From Echinococcus granulosus (taxonomy: Eukaryota > Platyhelminthes > Cestoda > Cyclophyllidea > Taeniidae): a stretch of DNA of 17,395 nt. A program made the translations under genes and the position numbers. Every line of letters starts with the position of its first letter. Positions within the stretch are counted from its first letter, which is position 1. Under the pieces are notes generated by a model, which made no database searches, had not been told where the DNA came from, and saw nothing but the letters and a program-made list of their open reading frames with translations. The DNA is taken from NCBI RefSeq assembly GCF_000524195.1, contig NW_020170400.1, forward strand, positions 461,788-479,182, given 5' to 3'. This document shows, in pieces, positions 1-10,077 of this stretch.

Positions 1-1391
1 AAATCCCATCTCACCTTGTCTGTCATTGGCTTTAAAGGGAAATTTGTTTATTAGCAAGTAGAGCATCAACGAACTTCTACTTTTATGTTCAAAGATGTAA
101 AAACAACAGCAGAAGGAAAAGAAATGTTAAATGCATCAGGTTTAGCGGAAAGAAAGAAAATTTGACCTGACTTGCTCCATGTCTGTGTTGAGTATGCAAT
201 ACATCAGGGCTACGTGACAGCTCTTTGGATACGCGCACTACAGAGCGATAAATTACAGCACAAGATCCGCCGTAATAGATTCATCCTTCCCCGCCTTCAA
301 CGACGGAGGCTTCCAAGTCGTTTGCAAGTCTAGGCTTCTACGAAGTCAGTAGTAAACTACATAAAAGGCCTGAAGAGACGCAAAATGAGGCTGAGACAAT
401 ACCAATGAAGTCTTGCTCGCTTGATTTAGAGTTGGCTCCGACACCACAAACTCTAGGTTCATTTACTACCCCAGAGTGATAATTAATTAAGGCATAAGTA
501 AAAGTTCCTCACGCCAAGGAAGAAGGTCGTCATAAACCGCTCAGTTATGCATTCCCCAATAATCAGCAAACATTTGCAAACTAAGTTGCATTGCTCTTTG
601 GACTCGGCAACCATAAGGTGTGAAATACCAATGTGTACGATTCCAATTTTTAGAATCCTTGGCCGAATCCGACTACAGACACACGATGGATGATGCCAAG
701 TCTGCGTACTTGAGTGGCGCATTAAGGCATCAACGGCATTACTCACAGGCACAAAATACTTACACCAATCACCCAAAAAGCATTCAAGCAAAAGTTTGAC
801 CAAAAAGCGGTCTTTTTTAGCGTGTTTGTGGGGACATGATACACAAATATTCAGCTATCTCGAGGACAAAACACTACAAAGGAGGTACCATCAGCATTAA
901 ATTCAGTTTATAAAAGTTCTCTTCTGACAGATTATCAATTAGGATGTCAGAGTCTTCCACCAAAGTTGTAAAGTGGATGAGTGAGATTGTCGTGTTGAGG
1001 GCGTGTGAGGAATTGAGGGGAAATTGCAAGCATCCGAACGTCCTCGAAGATGATGCTCCTGTCACACACAGTGGCAACACGTGAGCACAAATGCATCGTT
1101 TTAAGATGCCTGTTTACTTAAGTGAGGAGAGGGGAATAAGAAAAGTAGATTGTGTTAACAAGCTAGCCGAGCCCTCGAGAAGTTCTAACGCCTTTGCAAT
1201 TTACAACAGGCAGCTTTTTTGAGGCCGTTTTAAGCAATCAGAAGAAAAGCTCGCTGAATTGGGAAAATATGGGATTTAGTGACGTCAAATTAAGTGACTT
1301 GGCAAAACTTTTCAAACTTCCTTTAAAAAGTTAACTACGCACCAACCTTAGTCGCTGTAGTTTGTATTTTTGCTAATGCGATTGCCTCCAT

Positions 1392-1418
1392 ATACTGCTG
1401 TATGCTTGTAAGCAGTAT
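1392..1418. repeat. Short inverted repeat, 8-bp arms
   Basis: ATACTGCT at 1392-1399 is the exact reverse complement of AGCAGTAT at 1411-1418, with an 11-base loop between them. The strand could form a small hairpin. Stems of this size are expected a few times by chance in 17 kb, so no function is claimed. Confidence 0.5.
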
Positions 1419-2278
1419 GCTCTTCCACACTACCTTGGGTTACTGAGACATTGGAGATGACTTTGCACGTTACAATTACAGGCGTTGACTTCACTTGCAA
1501 GCGCGACGTTGCCTAGATATAAAAGTACTTATTTTTGTAAATAATTATTGGAATCAATTTTATGATTCTTAACTGATTGGAAGAACCTTTGTCTTTTCTT
1601 AATATTTTATAGCTAGTTGATATGACTCTGCTATATTTAAGCAGTGTCAATACATTATATCAGGCCAAGACTTATCTCTATTGAGTTCATTAGCTACGTG
1701 CTACTTGTTTAAATGTGCCCTTAACTAGATAATCCCTAATTCTTTTTACCGATTCCATCGTCATCTTGACCGGGTAGTTGTCTGTTCAAACATGAAGCCT
1801 CCCAGGCCGTTTGTTCTCCATGAGTGGAGCTATCTTCTACACGCCTTCAGAGATGGTGATAGGCACTAAATAGGTCTCAGATGTAAGCAGATCCAATTCA
1901 GACAGCCACCAGTTTTTTAATTGGGATGTTAAATACAAGTAAGTAGACATAGTCCTCGAAAAGGTACCACAAGAAGAGATTTTAAAACACCCTAAATTTG
2001 GAGCTTTTGGCTCTACCGACTAGTGTATTTTAAAGCCGAGCAATCTTAAAAACAAGTGTTCTTTTATTTACCTTAGTTACACCAACTCAGTGTTCCTTCT
2101 ATACACTGGTAACCAACTATTCTACTACACTTCTATGCCCTTGAAGCTTATTGGACCCCTTTATCTATGCCACGCCATCATTTGGTAGAGGCTAAAAGAT
2201 ACTGCAAATATTTATATTTACCTACTGGTCTTTACCTTATAATAAATATTAGCGCATTTAAAGTGCATATGAAAGTAA

Positions 2279-2308
2279 TCTTGATCACTCAGAAGGAAAT
2301 GATCAAGA
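2279..2308. repeat. Short inverted repeat, 9-bp arms
   Basis: TCTTGATCA at 2279-2287 pairs perfectly with TGATCAAGA at 2300-2308 across a 12-base purine-rich loop. The stem does not extend beyond nine pairs. About one such stem is expected by chance in a window this size, so it is recorded as structure only. Confidence 0.5.
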
Positions 2309-2615
2309 GAGCGACATTCTAAATTGCACTAGACTTAGCCATGAAAATGAAGTCTTCCTGGCAATCAAACAGGAAAGTTTCTGTTGATGGGAGGAGTGAG
2401 AGGTTGCAAACATTTTTAGCATGCAGACACCAAGTCATAAGTTTGAGTCCTTATTTTGTGCATATTTTACCCAGAGGGTAGCAAATAAAAGACTAAAATA
2501 TGGGGAAGTGTTTACTGTCGACAACCTTCTGCTGTAATCTGATGTCCTAGATTTTGCGCCTTCCAAATATTTTTAAAATACTTTGGTCAAAACTGCTTTA
2601 TATAGTTTGTTAAAC

Positions 2616-2947
2616 TTAAGGGCTGATGGACGGATGCATATATGGCTCTTTGGTTAGTCGGCTTGTAGAATAGAAGTCTGGATGAGGGGATTTTGGATAA
2701 AAAAATGGATGATTCAAGGAATGGATAAAATGGATATCTGGGTGGCTTGTTAGCTGGGTAAATATAAAAATGGCTACGAGACGGAATTTGGATGGATAGA
2801 CTGATAAATGAATGGGTTGTTGTATGATTGAATAGAAAATTGATGGATGGTTTGATGGGTTTTTCAATGATGGGTTTGTACAGAAAAGATACGGGATGGA
2901 TGAATTTCGGAAAGTATGTCTGAATAGATGGAAGGATGGATGGATGC
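2616..2947. repeat. Decayed GGAT/GATG tandem array
   Basis: About 330 bases are studded with GGAT, TGGA and GATG units, such as gatggacggatg near the left end and tggatggatag in the middle. The cleanest core is four or so units (ggaaggatggatggatg) at about 2931-2947. Most of the array is heavily mutated, with units interrupted by AT-rich spacers and G-to-T or A changes, so it is an old tetranucleotide microsatellite. The minus-strand open frame across it (83 codons, rich in His, Pro, Ser and Ile) is a by-product of the repeat, since CATC-rich DNA has few stops. It should not be called a protein. The array ends about 65 bases before repeat copy R1a begins. Confidence 0.75.
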
Positions 2948-3012
2948 TTACGGCTCTAACAAAGGTTCGGCCTTATTGACTGATCTGGCTTTCTTCTATT
3001 TTTAACTCTTTG

Positions 3013-3790
3013 TTTAATTGACTAAGCGGAATTATTGTAAACACAACCTCCCACTTTGTAAATGGTCATGCTACTAGTCGCATACTTTCTTGTCTAGCAC
3101 AAGTAATCGTGCACAAATATCTGCCAAACATCTGTGGAAAAGCAGCAAGTGACTTAACTAAACATCTGTCCCGTACTCCAGAATTAAGTCCTCCTCACTT
3201 AGCAACACCTGATCCACTAACATAGTCATTCGAACAGTAGATAGGTACCCACCTCGATTGCTAAGCGCTCTTTACAATCTGACGTCGCTCAAAGTTACCG
3301 GCTGATTGACCGACAACCTGACCAAACGAACAGCCCAAAATTGACAACTGACTAACCAGGGGTTTCTCGTTGCAGTTCATCAGTATGTTAGTGGAGCTGA
3401 ATGAAATGCCACAAAATGACATAACAAGGCAACAACTCGCCTATCATTATACACTCCATTACTGCGTGTGCACCATTCTCCAAGGATGACGCTGCTTCTC
3501 TTAATAACTACGAATTTAGATTAAGATCTTTCTTTATTTCGTCACTGTGTAGATTTCTTCTCCCTTCTTAATTTCTTGCGCTTTAAACTTATGCTAAAGC
3601 TTCTGACCACATCTACAAATACTAAAGGTGCCATCTTTCCCTGCGCGAATTTCACTGGCTTAAAATGACTTGAGTGAGATAAACGACCTTGTCTACTAAT
3701 GTCAGTTATTCTTAAATGCAAATAAGGATAATTTTCTTATTAAAAACGCCATTTTATTTATATTCCAACCAAAGTGGCGGGATGCAATGT
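3013..3790 (+). repeat. Dispersed repeat R1, copy a
   Basis: This block matches 10078-10900 in the same order and orientation, with heavy divergence. Collinear anchors are: TATTGTAAACACAACCTCCC at 3033 against TATTGTGATCACATCATCCA at 10098; GACTTAACTA at 3151 and 10216; AGCAAC at 3201 and 10266; CCGGCTGA against CCGGCCGA near 3298 and 10359; AATAACTACGAA at 3503 against AATAACCACGAA at 10601; and GGTGCCATCTT at 3627 against GGCGCCATCTT at 10739. No reverse transcriptase, transposase or clear terminal repeats are visible, so it may be a non-autonomous element or the non-coding end of a larger one. The outer limits are where I stop seeing similarity and are approximate. The name R1 is mine. Confidence 0.65.
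3296..3357 (+). repeat. Degenerate GACTAACC-type short array inside R1a
   Basis: Units resembling GAC(T/C)(A/G)ACC follow one another in this stretch: ctgattgaccgacaacctga, then ccaaacgaac, then gacaactgactaacc. The same kind of decayed array occurs at the equivalent place in R1b (about 10364-10412). It was therefore probably present in the ancestral repeat rather than arising twice. Confidence 0.45.
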
Positions 3791-4388
3791 GGGATGGAAT
3801 ACCATCTTCTGGTTTCCGGCTCTGTTCTGTTCGACTTCCTCCTGCATAATGCAGGCGTTGTGCTACTTCACTCCATGGTTAGCCCGAATGAAAAGGGCTT
3901 AAATTTTGCCGTTCAAGGCAGACCATGTGAAAGAGAACTCACTGATCACCTTTCAGGTCTTAACCATAAGTCAGCGTTCCGAGCGAAGATATCTGCATTG
4001 CCCATGCTCACTGATCTGTACTTAGGGGCCCCCTAGCTGCTTCAACGTGTTGAAATATACCTACCGGCGTACACTCTATTCAGGCCAAAGGCAATTAATA
4101 AACGAAGAAAAACTGCCTTGAAGTGCATTTGGCGTAATGAGACAGAACTCTTTAGTCATGCCATACAAAATGGCGCTTGGCTATTCATAAGTTAGTCAAG
4201 CAATTCAAGGACCTCAAACACCATGGGTGTGGATCACCCTTTAGGTCTCTAAAATTATTCTATTTTCGACTTATGTAAGTTGGACATTAAAATGCACTAA
4301 ACCCATGGCAATTTCCCAAGTTACAATATAGCCAAGTTACTTAATAAAAATGTCTGTTTTCAATTTTAGATCAAATAATTTTTTGGAA
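3791..4388. other. Non-coding, one chance-level open frame
   Basis: No convincing gene. A plus-strand frame with a true ATG runs 3716-4036 (106 codons), but its first 75 bases lie inside repeat R1a and its product has no features I recognise. About two frames this long are expected by chance. Its stop codon overlaps an odd GC-only patch at 4023-4035 (TAGGGGCCCCCTA), which is palindromic except for its central base. The rest is AT-rich with no pattern. Confidence 0.5.
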
Positions 4389-4871
4389 TTAGCTGAGCAA
4401 GTAGGAATGACTGCTTAAAGGTCGAAGTATCATGAAATAAAGTGGTATCTGGTACATTTCAACGTAATCTAAGTGAAAGATGGAATGTTGAAGGCGGTAA
4501 TCTATAGCTTCAATAACCTCATCTGATATAGTATCAGCCATGATGGTATCGTTATGCAACATAGCCCGACAAGAGCAATGGCGGAATAGATTGTAGACAT
4601 ATGGAAGCAGGGGATGATGAAGTAGATCCGACGACACAACAAGCTCATTACCATTTTGGAATCGAAAAGGAATTATGCAATTGTCATCGAAGAGAGCAGC
4701 GACTGAACTTGAATATCGCATTGATAGATGCGACTGAGGAGTGGAAGAGGGGTGGAGCCTCGATGTAATCAGAAATTTGCAAATTCTACTCACCAGTGTA
4801 AATACTGGCGGACAAAATAATGAAGCAGCCTGATTAAAACAAAGTTTAGAATGTATATCAACTTTTGCCAA
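4389..4871 (-). CDS. Possible coding exon(s), unknown protein
   Basis: This is the longest open frame in the window, about 161 codons on the minus strand. It starts at a TTG just after a stop. The first in-frame ATG is at 4721, giving 110 residues. I do not recognise a family and see no clear membrane segment, signal peptide or repeated motif; the part from about residue 90 to 140 is mixed polar and hydrophobic, ending with SDEVIEAIDYRLQHSIFHLD. At roughly 6 % stop codons per triplet, a frame this long is expected well under once in 17 kb (my estimate, about 0.06), so it may be real or a relic. Splice-like signals occur inside it. A pyrimidine-containing acceptor (ttgttttaatcag) precedes 4829, a strong donor (CTG|gtgagt) follows 4794, and a strong acceptor (cctcttccactcctcag) precedes 4733. 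They would give a 36-nt in-phase exon and a 60-nt intron without stops. Function is unknown and the gene model is uncertain. Confidence 0.22.
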   Translation of the reverse strand: MAKVDIHSKLCFNQAASLFCPPVFTLVSRICKFLITSRLHPSSTPQSHLSMRYSSSVAALFDDNCIIPFRFQNGNELVVSSDLLHHPLLPYVYNLFRHCSCRAMLHNDTIMADTISDEVIEAIDYRLQHSIFHLDYVEMYQIPLYFMILRPLSSHSYLLS

Positions 4872-5330
4872 ATTTCAATAAATGCTCGTAGGACAATTGA
4901 AAAATGGCTTGTGTTACATTTAGACAAGTTAACATGTTAAACCACTTTCAAACCATTTCGTCCTAATAAGTTAATTATCAATTCTTCTATTTTTCCTTAG
5001 ATTTAAATGACGAGACAAATATTTAAAGACTTTCCCGGTTAAATCTTAACGACAAACAACACTCAACTCCTACTTGCAATACTTCTGTTACACTAAAAAT
5101 TCTCCTACTAATGGATAGAAAATTACTCTTTTTCATTGAAATTGGGGAGTTTGATAGAGGTTGAAGTTCCTGAAAGCGACACTTCCATCATTCACTACTT
5201 CCCGATAAATCCTATGGAAATTTGTGGTTCAACCCTATGTTCTCGTATAAACGCGCAAGCAAAACTCCTAATTTGTGGTTCTTACTAGGCAGCATCTAAT
5301 AGCCATGACGCAGATGACACCCTCATGATG
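4872..5330. other. Non-coding AT-rich DNA
   Basis: Nothing identifiable. There is a good splice-acceptor-like tract at 4981-5000 (attcttctatttttccttag), but all three frames after it close within eight codons. It is therefore probably a chance match. Confidence 0.6.
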
Positions 5331-5336
5331 AGTTGC

Positions 5337-5410
5337 TTTGCGATGGCTAAGGCAGTTAGACACACGTCTTGCCTTCCATTCCACTCATCTCTTCATACAA
5401 ATTCCCCATA
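5337..5410 (+). repeat. Possible tRNA-derived SINE head, degenerate
   Basis: TGGCTAAGGCAGTTAGA from 5344 resembles a tRNA A box (TGGCnnAGTGG type). About 50 bases later, ATACAAATTCCCC near 5395 is a poor match to a B box (GGTTCGANTCC). The spacing suits a tRNA-derived promoter, but the B box lacks its invariant GTTC, no cloverleaf closes and no tRNA-like 3' end is seen. It is not a functional tRNA gene. It could be an old tRNA-derived short interspersed element, or chance. Confidence 0.18.
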
Positions 5411-8400
5411 TGATTGACATACCTGGGAAACGTTTGAGCCTATCAAGGCCCATCTTTGGACAAAATTTTGTTAATTCTAGTAGAAAAATGAATTGCAATT
5501 GCTAATACTCACTACTCGTCACATTTAAATTCTGGTTGGCTTTAGAATCCCCACTTTAACGCCTGTTGTACCCGATGGATGTTGTTCACGTTAACCTTCT
5601 TAGCAAATAGCATTTACCTAGGGCCTGAAATTACAGATTTTTTTAAAACCTCTGTCTCTGTCTGGAGTAGCCTAAGAAATCCAATTTCTGCTGAATAATC
5701 ATGTGAAGATCTAATCACTTCCAAGCCTACGGTCAATGCTGCTTTACGCAAATTTGCATGTTACAGTTGTCAGATACTTACAGTAATGTTGAGCCTAAAT
5801 AAAGAAACACTTTTATTCCTTCCATGAACTAAATAAGTCGTAGGAATTAAGCCTATTTGGTGACACGTGATGTGTGTAAATAGATCACCGCAATATTTTC
5901 ATAGCACTTTTGACAATGGTCAGTGAGTGTTATACGATTTATCTGTTTGTAGTTTGCTCATTAGATGGATGAATAACATGTAGTAAACAATGATCTACAT
6001 AACTTGTAGTGAAGCAAAGATCTTACAGGATCATTATTTGTTTTATGACGGTATTCACAATGATACTCATAAAGCGTGATTTCGTTCTTGTGCTAAGTAC
6101 GAATACTAATAGATATAGCAGAATATTTTCTCAGCTCAAAATACCTTGTCAAAATGTTAGGCTCCCTTTACTTCATTAACATCTTTTGGGAATGTGGCAT
6201 TATTTCCACACCTGAATAGTTATTTGCAAGTTGGCCTGAACCCAAAGCGGCATAATTCTTGGACCGCAGATTTGCTTTTTTATCTGTGAAGCCTGGTAAA
6301 TTTTCCAATCACATTGTCAATGATTAGATTTACATGGCTGAGTTAAGCAGCCAAAAAATATGCCAAATTATTTACTGTTTAATATGTTTAATGCAAAGGC
6401 AAAATAGTTGAATCTACTAATTAACAATCTTTCACTTTTTGTTTTTTGTTGCAGTATCAAAACTACGTGTTTATTGTCATGATTATGCATGTGAATATGT
6501 GATGCACTTACAATTAGCGACTTTAATTATAAGTGGATGTATGCATGTTTGAATGCATTGTGTTATTCGTGAACGATAAGTAATACTTGCCGATTTATTA
6601 GTAGTGATGGTAAAAGGGAAAGCGCTAGCATTTAGCAGCTAATTCCCTCTATACTGTACTTTATATAAAGCTTTTGAATACTACTATCCTTATTACGTAC
6701 ATTACTTCTTTCTCGTTTAACCCATTAGCAATGTTTAGTAAAACTGCATAAACAGCCTTCTCAACCTAATGATGAGAGGGACAGATAAAAAGAAATGATA
6801 TCTTTTCCATCTGTATAGTGTAAGCCACCTGCTGTAGATGACTGCAACTATTTGAAAAAGCTTTTAATTTGACTTTTCAAAAGTTTGTTTACTCATTTTG
6901 AATTTTTTGAAGACTCAAGAACGCCATCCCCTTACCTGTTTTCGCCTCATTGATCCACAATAACCAGTTTTACAATAAAATGCTATACTTATATGTGTTA
7001 TAAGACACGTCCATCAAATACCGGAAACATCCTTGAGTCTCCGGTACATTTTACCATGCAGTCAATGCCACGTACACGCACACCGCCGCAAATAGACGTC
7101 TCCAACGGGGCCATTGTCTACTTAAGGATCTGCTTGCTGACTAAGCAAAGCTTTCATCCATAACACAGACTTACCATCATTCGCCCCTTCACTGCTTCAC
7201 AAATGAGCCACCAAATACGTCTTCTGCAGTGACATATGGCATTATCCCCTCCAGTTTGTGGAAACGATTTGCACAAATGTGGTTTTTTATTATGGCCTCT
7301 CATTTTCACTTTAGCTATCTGTAATCGCTAGCGGCCCCACCTACTAGTGATGGCATATTTCCGATCGCTGGGAAGGAAGTCAGGAGGAAAAGACAGATCC
7401 ACCTCTCTCAATGTTTTTGCGACTGCACGAAAAAAATTACTTGTTGAGGTAAAATATATCTAAGAAATCTGTCTAAGATTCGTGCATATCATAATCAATC
7501 CTTCATAGGCATTTTATATACGACTTATACATACCTTTCTTCTAAAGGAAATGAGACTTCTTGCCAAAGAACGGACATTTAAAGTTCCCTTATCACGTAA
7601 GGAGGTAGAAGATAAATCAAAACCGTGTCAAACACAACACAGATACCACATCTCTACATGCATATAAGGTGGCCGGATAATTAGGGCTCTAAAAGCGCAG
7701 CTTATTACTCGGACGCCCTCACCAACAATATTTGACTTGTTCTATGCATTATGGAATACAGACAGTCGCTTACTAACAGACGGGGCAGACCTCATTTTAT
7801 TCTCTGCATGTCCCCTTTCATTTTGAACCCGTGAGACATGGGGGGTAGGGTGCACTTGACAAGACTACAATCGTGCCTGACCAAGGCGGTAGGTTGTTGG
7901 AAAATCCCTTGAGTAACGTCTAAAATTTCTAAAAAAATATGTAAAAGTGAGGTGTACTACTTTTGCTTAAATTGAAACAAAGTATTCCATAAATTTTTTG
8001 TTGACCAAGTTGGGAAGATCTTTGTTTTAGTGAGCAAGGTGTTTGTGGGAATAAGCTGTGGGCTAATATTCAACAAGGATTCCAGATTTGTGAATCTAGA
8101 CTGTTGAATCGAACATAAATTGCACCTAAATTTTTAATAGATTTTAAATCCTTCAACTGTTATTGTCTTTTAAGCTTTACATTGAAAGTAAGCAAAAATA
8201 AGAGGATAAATTTTGACATAAATTGCAATGTCGGCCCCATAGGTTTGCAAAGCTTATAAAGCCAATTAAAGTGATGAAACGATATTAAAGAAAAAAGAGA
8301 CAAATCCACTTAAAATTTTTCCACTGGAAGGCAACATTTGAGAACTATAGGACTCCAAACGAACATCAGAATAAATAAGTAAATTAGTGGCTTTATTAAG

Positions 8401-8531
8401 GTGAGTAAAAGGCGGAAAGTGTAATTAACCTGCAAAATCTGTTTACACCTAAAAGGTTGCTTTTTCAAGGTGCACTCTACAAGAAAGCAGGAGGCAAATG
8501 AATAAGGCTAATTAGAGGATTTCCGATTTAG
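5411..8531. other. Non-coding AT-rich DNA, about 3.1 kb
   Basis: No gene seen on either strand and no long open frame. The clearest signal is a splice-acceptor-like tract at 6431-6454 (long T-rich run ending in ttgcag). The frame after it stays open for only 15 codons, to a TGA at 6500-6502, so a terminal exon is possible but unsupported. The part around 7060-7400 is somewhat richer in G+C than its surroundings and reads like older repeat sequence, but I found no second copy in the window. The stretch 7920-8500 is especially A+T rich, with many A runs. Confidence 0.6.
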
Positions 8532-8741
8532 GTTTCACTACATGCGAAAGAATTTCAAGTACCCAAAAATGTACTTTTGTGCAATGAGCGCCTTTCTTCT
8601 AGTCCTATTAAATGCCTTTTCGCACTCTTATGACGCTGAATGTAAAAATACAGTGTTTGCTACTTATTTTTGTATCTTTTACTTATATTTACCCCCACAT
8701 TTGTTTACATTTTATCTATTTTTAAACAGGTTACAAAATGT
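8532..8741 (+). CDS. Candidate small secreted peptide gene, two exons
   Basis: An ATG at 8542 opens with a basic stretch (MRKNFKYPK), then a hydrophobic core (YFCAMSAFLLVLLNAF, about residues 11-26), then SHSYDAEC. This is the layout of a signal peptide with a likely cleavage around Ser29. Read straight through, the frame gives 73 residues, ending at 8763, but from 8642 the DNA looks like an intron. It begins GTAAAA, is very T/C rich, and ends tctatttttaaacag at 8729. Removing these 88 bases joins exon 8542-8641 to GTTACAAAATGTGA. The protein becomes 37 residues, with only about eight after the signal, including one Cys, ending at 8743. An acceptor-like atttag at 8526-8531 lies ten bases before the ATG and could be a cis- or trans-splice site. 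The layout is inferred, and AT-rich DNA often encodes hydrophobic runs by chance. I know no matching family. Confidence 0.27.
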
Positions 8742-8763
8742 GATGTCATTTTCATTTTTATAA

Positions 8764-10077
8764 AATATTTTTAACTCCGGATATCATTTCTCTAGGTAAA
8801 GGGTTAACTGAGGTATTAGACCTGAATGCGAGCTTTTATTGAATTCGGGGAATAGCCTGATCATAGATTCTAACCACTCACAAAGTATAAATGACTGCTA
8901 GACATGGATTTGTGGATCCGGACAAATTTACACGAAATCCTGTTTTGAGGACAAAATTGAGTCTAAGAGTGATGCAGATGTCCACAGCGTGCGTAACTAG
9001 ACAAAGGTACTTCAACCTTGACAAAAAAAATCATTTACCACGTACTCACTTTTGAGTGATAAGGTCGCAGGTCCACTTTTTAGCAAACCTACTAACTTTT
9101 GTGCATTTTCTTAAGATCCGTTATAAAAAATCCACGAACAATTTTATAGCTTACTTCCTGGAGTAAAGATGCTTGAAGTGGTGTCCACTTCATCCCACAT
9201 TTGATGGCACGCAAGTTCAAATAGGCGAAAAGTGGTAAAAACTAGAGTAATTTTGGATCTCTGGGCTGGTAAACGTCTGTATGTGATTCATTTTGCATAA
9301 GACAATCACAATTTATAGGCAGAAACGATAAAGTGACAAGTTAAACTAAAAAACAATACGAAATTCTTGGTCGCCTCAAATGCACGTACAGGTGTCATAA
9401 ATGTATTTTGAAGAAATTTAATTAACCAGCTTTGCTTTCACTCCTTCGTAGTTTAATTCTTCTCAAGTTTTACAAAAGAAAATTGGATTTGAGCTTTACA
9501 CATATGTTTTTGCCTTATTGCATGAAAAAGGAGCCTTGAGTGTCTGCTTTGTGACAAACAAGACTCATCTTTTTCCAGGAAAGATACAGAATAGGCTGTG
9601 GCTGAACTACCTGTAAAAGATCTACTAAGTTGTACAAAATGGTGAAAAAGATGTGGCGAATATTCCTTTACCTCAACAGGTGCTTCGTCTCTTGAAGTAG
9701 TCAATGGCATTGGTAAAGGCTAATCTGTATCTTCGTCCTATCCTCTGATTGCCAGTTAAACATCTGGAACTGGAATGGGTAGATCTTCAGTCAGTAGGAA
9801 ATGACGGCATCGTAGACGATGGGTTGTGGTCAGAATGTCGTTAGTGTGAGTTAATAGAGAAGGGCTTTAGTATAGATGTTCATCTGTCGGGGGATCGCAC
9901 ATGTGATAGGCGACTAAATACAATGTGAACCAAACACATTTATCAAGTAAACTTTCCGGTGCTGCTTAACTCATCTCTCCCACTAGCGAACCCATGCCCT
10001 AGATTTTCTCGCAAGACATTTCATCTAAAGCAAAGAAATCAAACTGATACCTTAAAAGGGAGGTTGTTGGTAGCTAG
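8764..10077. other. Non-coding DNA, one chance-level minus-strand frame
   Basis: No gene is recognised. A minus-strand frame with a true ATG covers 9453-9710 (85 codons). Its composition is ordinary (Ser, Phe, Lys and Glu present) and it has a donor-like GAG|gtaaag after residue 13. A stop (TAG) lies four codons upstream of the ATG, there is no good acceptor before it, and several frames this long are expected by chance. The remainder is AT-rich without visible repeats. Confidence 0.5.

Larger units (their letters stand above)
1..2600. other. Non-coding AT-rich DNA, no gene seen
   Basis: I see no gene in this stretch. Open frames on the minus strand at 483-803 (TTG-started) and 874-1080 are about 107 and 68 codons. 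That is at chance level for this base composition, and neither reads as a known family. The left 150-360 bases are noticeably richer in G+C and hold a 55-codon open stretch on the plus strand (166-330), described in the findings. Two small perfect hairpins occur at 1392-1418 and 2279-2308. Otherwise the sequence is irregular AT-rich DNA with scattered A and T runs, as in animal introns or intergenic DNA. Confidence 0.6.

Noticed and set aside
483..803. 107-codon minus-strand frame
   Set aside because: It starts at TTG, is chance-sized, and has no family resemblance or good flanking splice sites.
2616..2867. 83-codon minus-strand frame rich in His, Pro and Ser
   Set aside because: It is the complement of the decayed GGAT array; the CATC-type repeat simply lacks stops and the peptide is repeat-shaped.
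3716..4036. 106-codon plus-strand frame with a true ATG
   Set aside because: It begins inside repeat R1a, has no recognised feature, and about two frames this long are expected by chance.
5225..5240. GGTTCAACCC, a B-box-like word
   Set aside because: No A box at the right distance upstream and no cloverleaf could be drawn.
6431..6502. Strong splice-acceptor-like tract followed by a 15-codon frame
   Set aside because: No donor, partner exon or recognisable product; T-rich tracts ending in AG are common in AT-rich DNA.
9453..9710. 85-codon minus-strand frame with a true ATG and donor-like GAG|gtaaag
   Set aside because: There is a stop just upstream, no good acceptor, chance-level length and no recognisable family.
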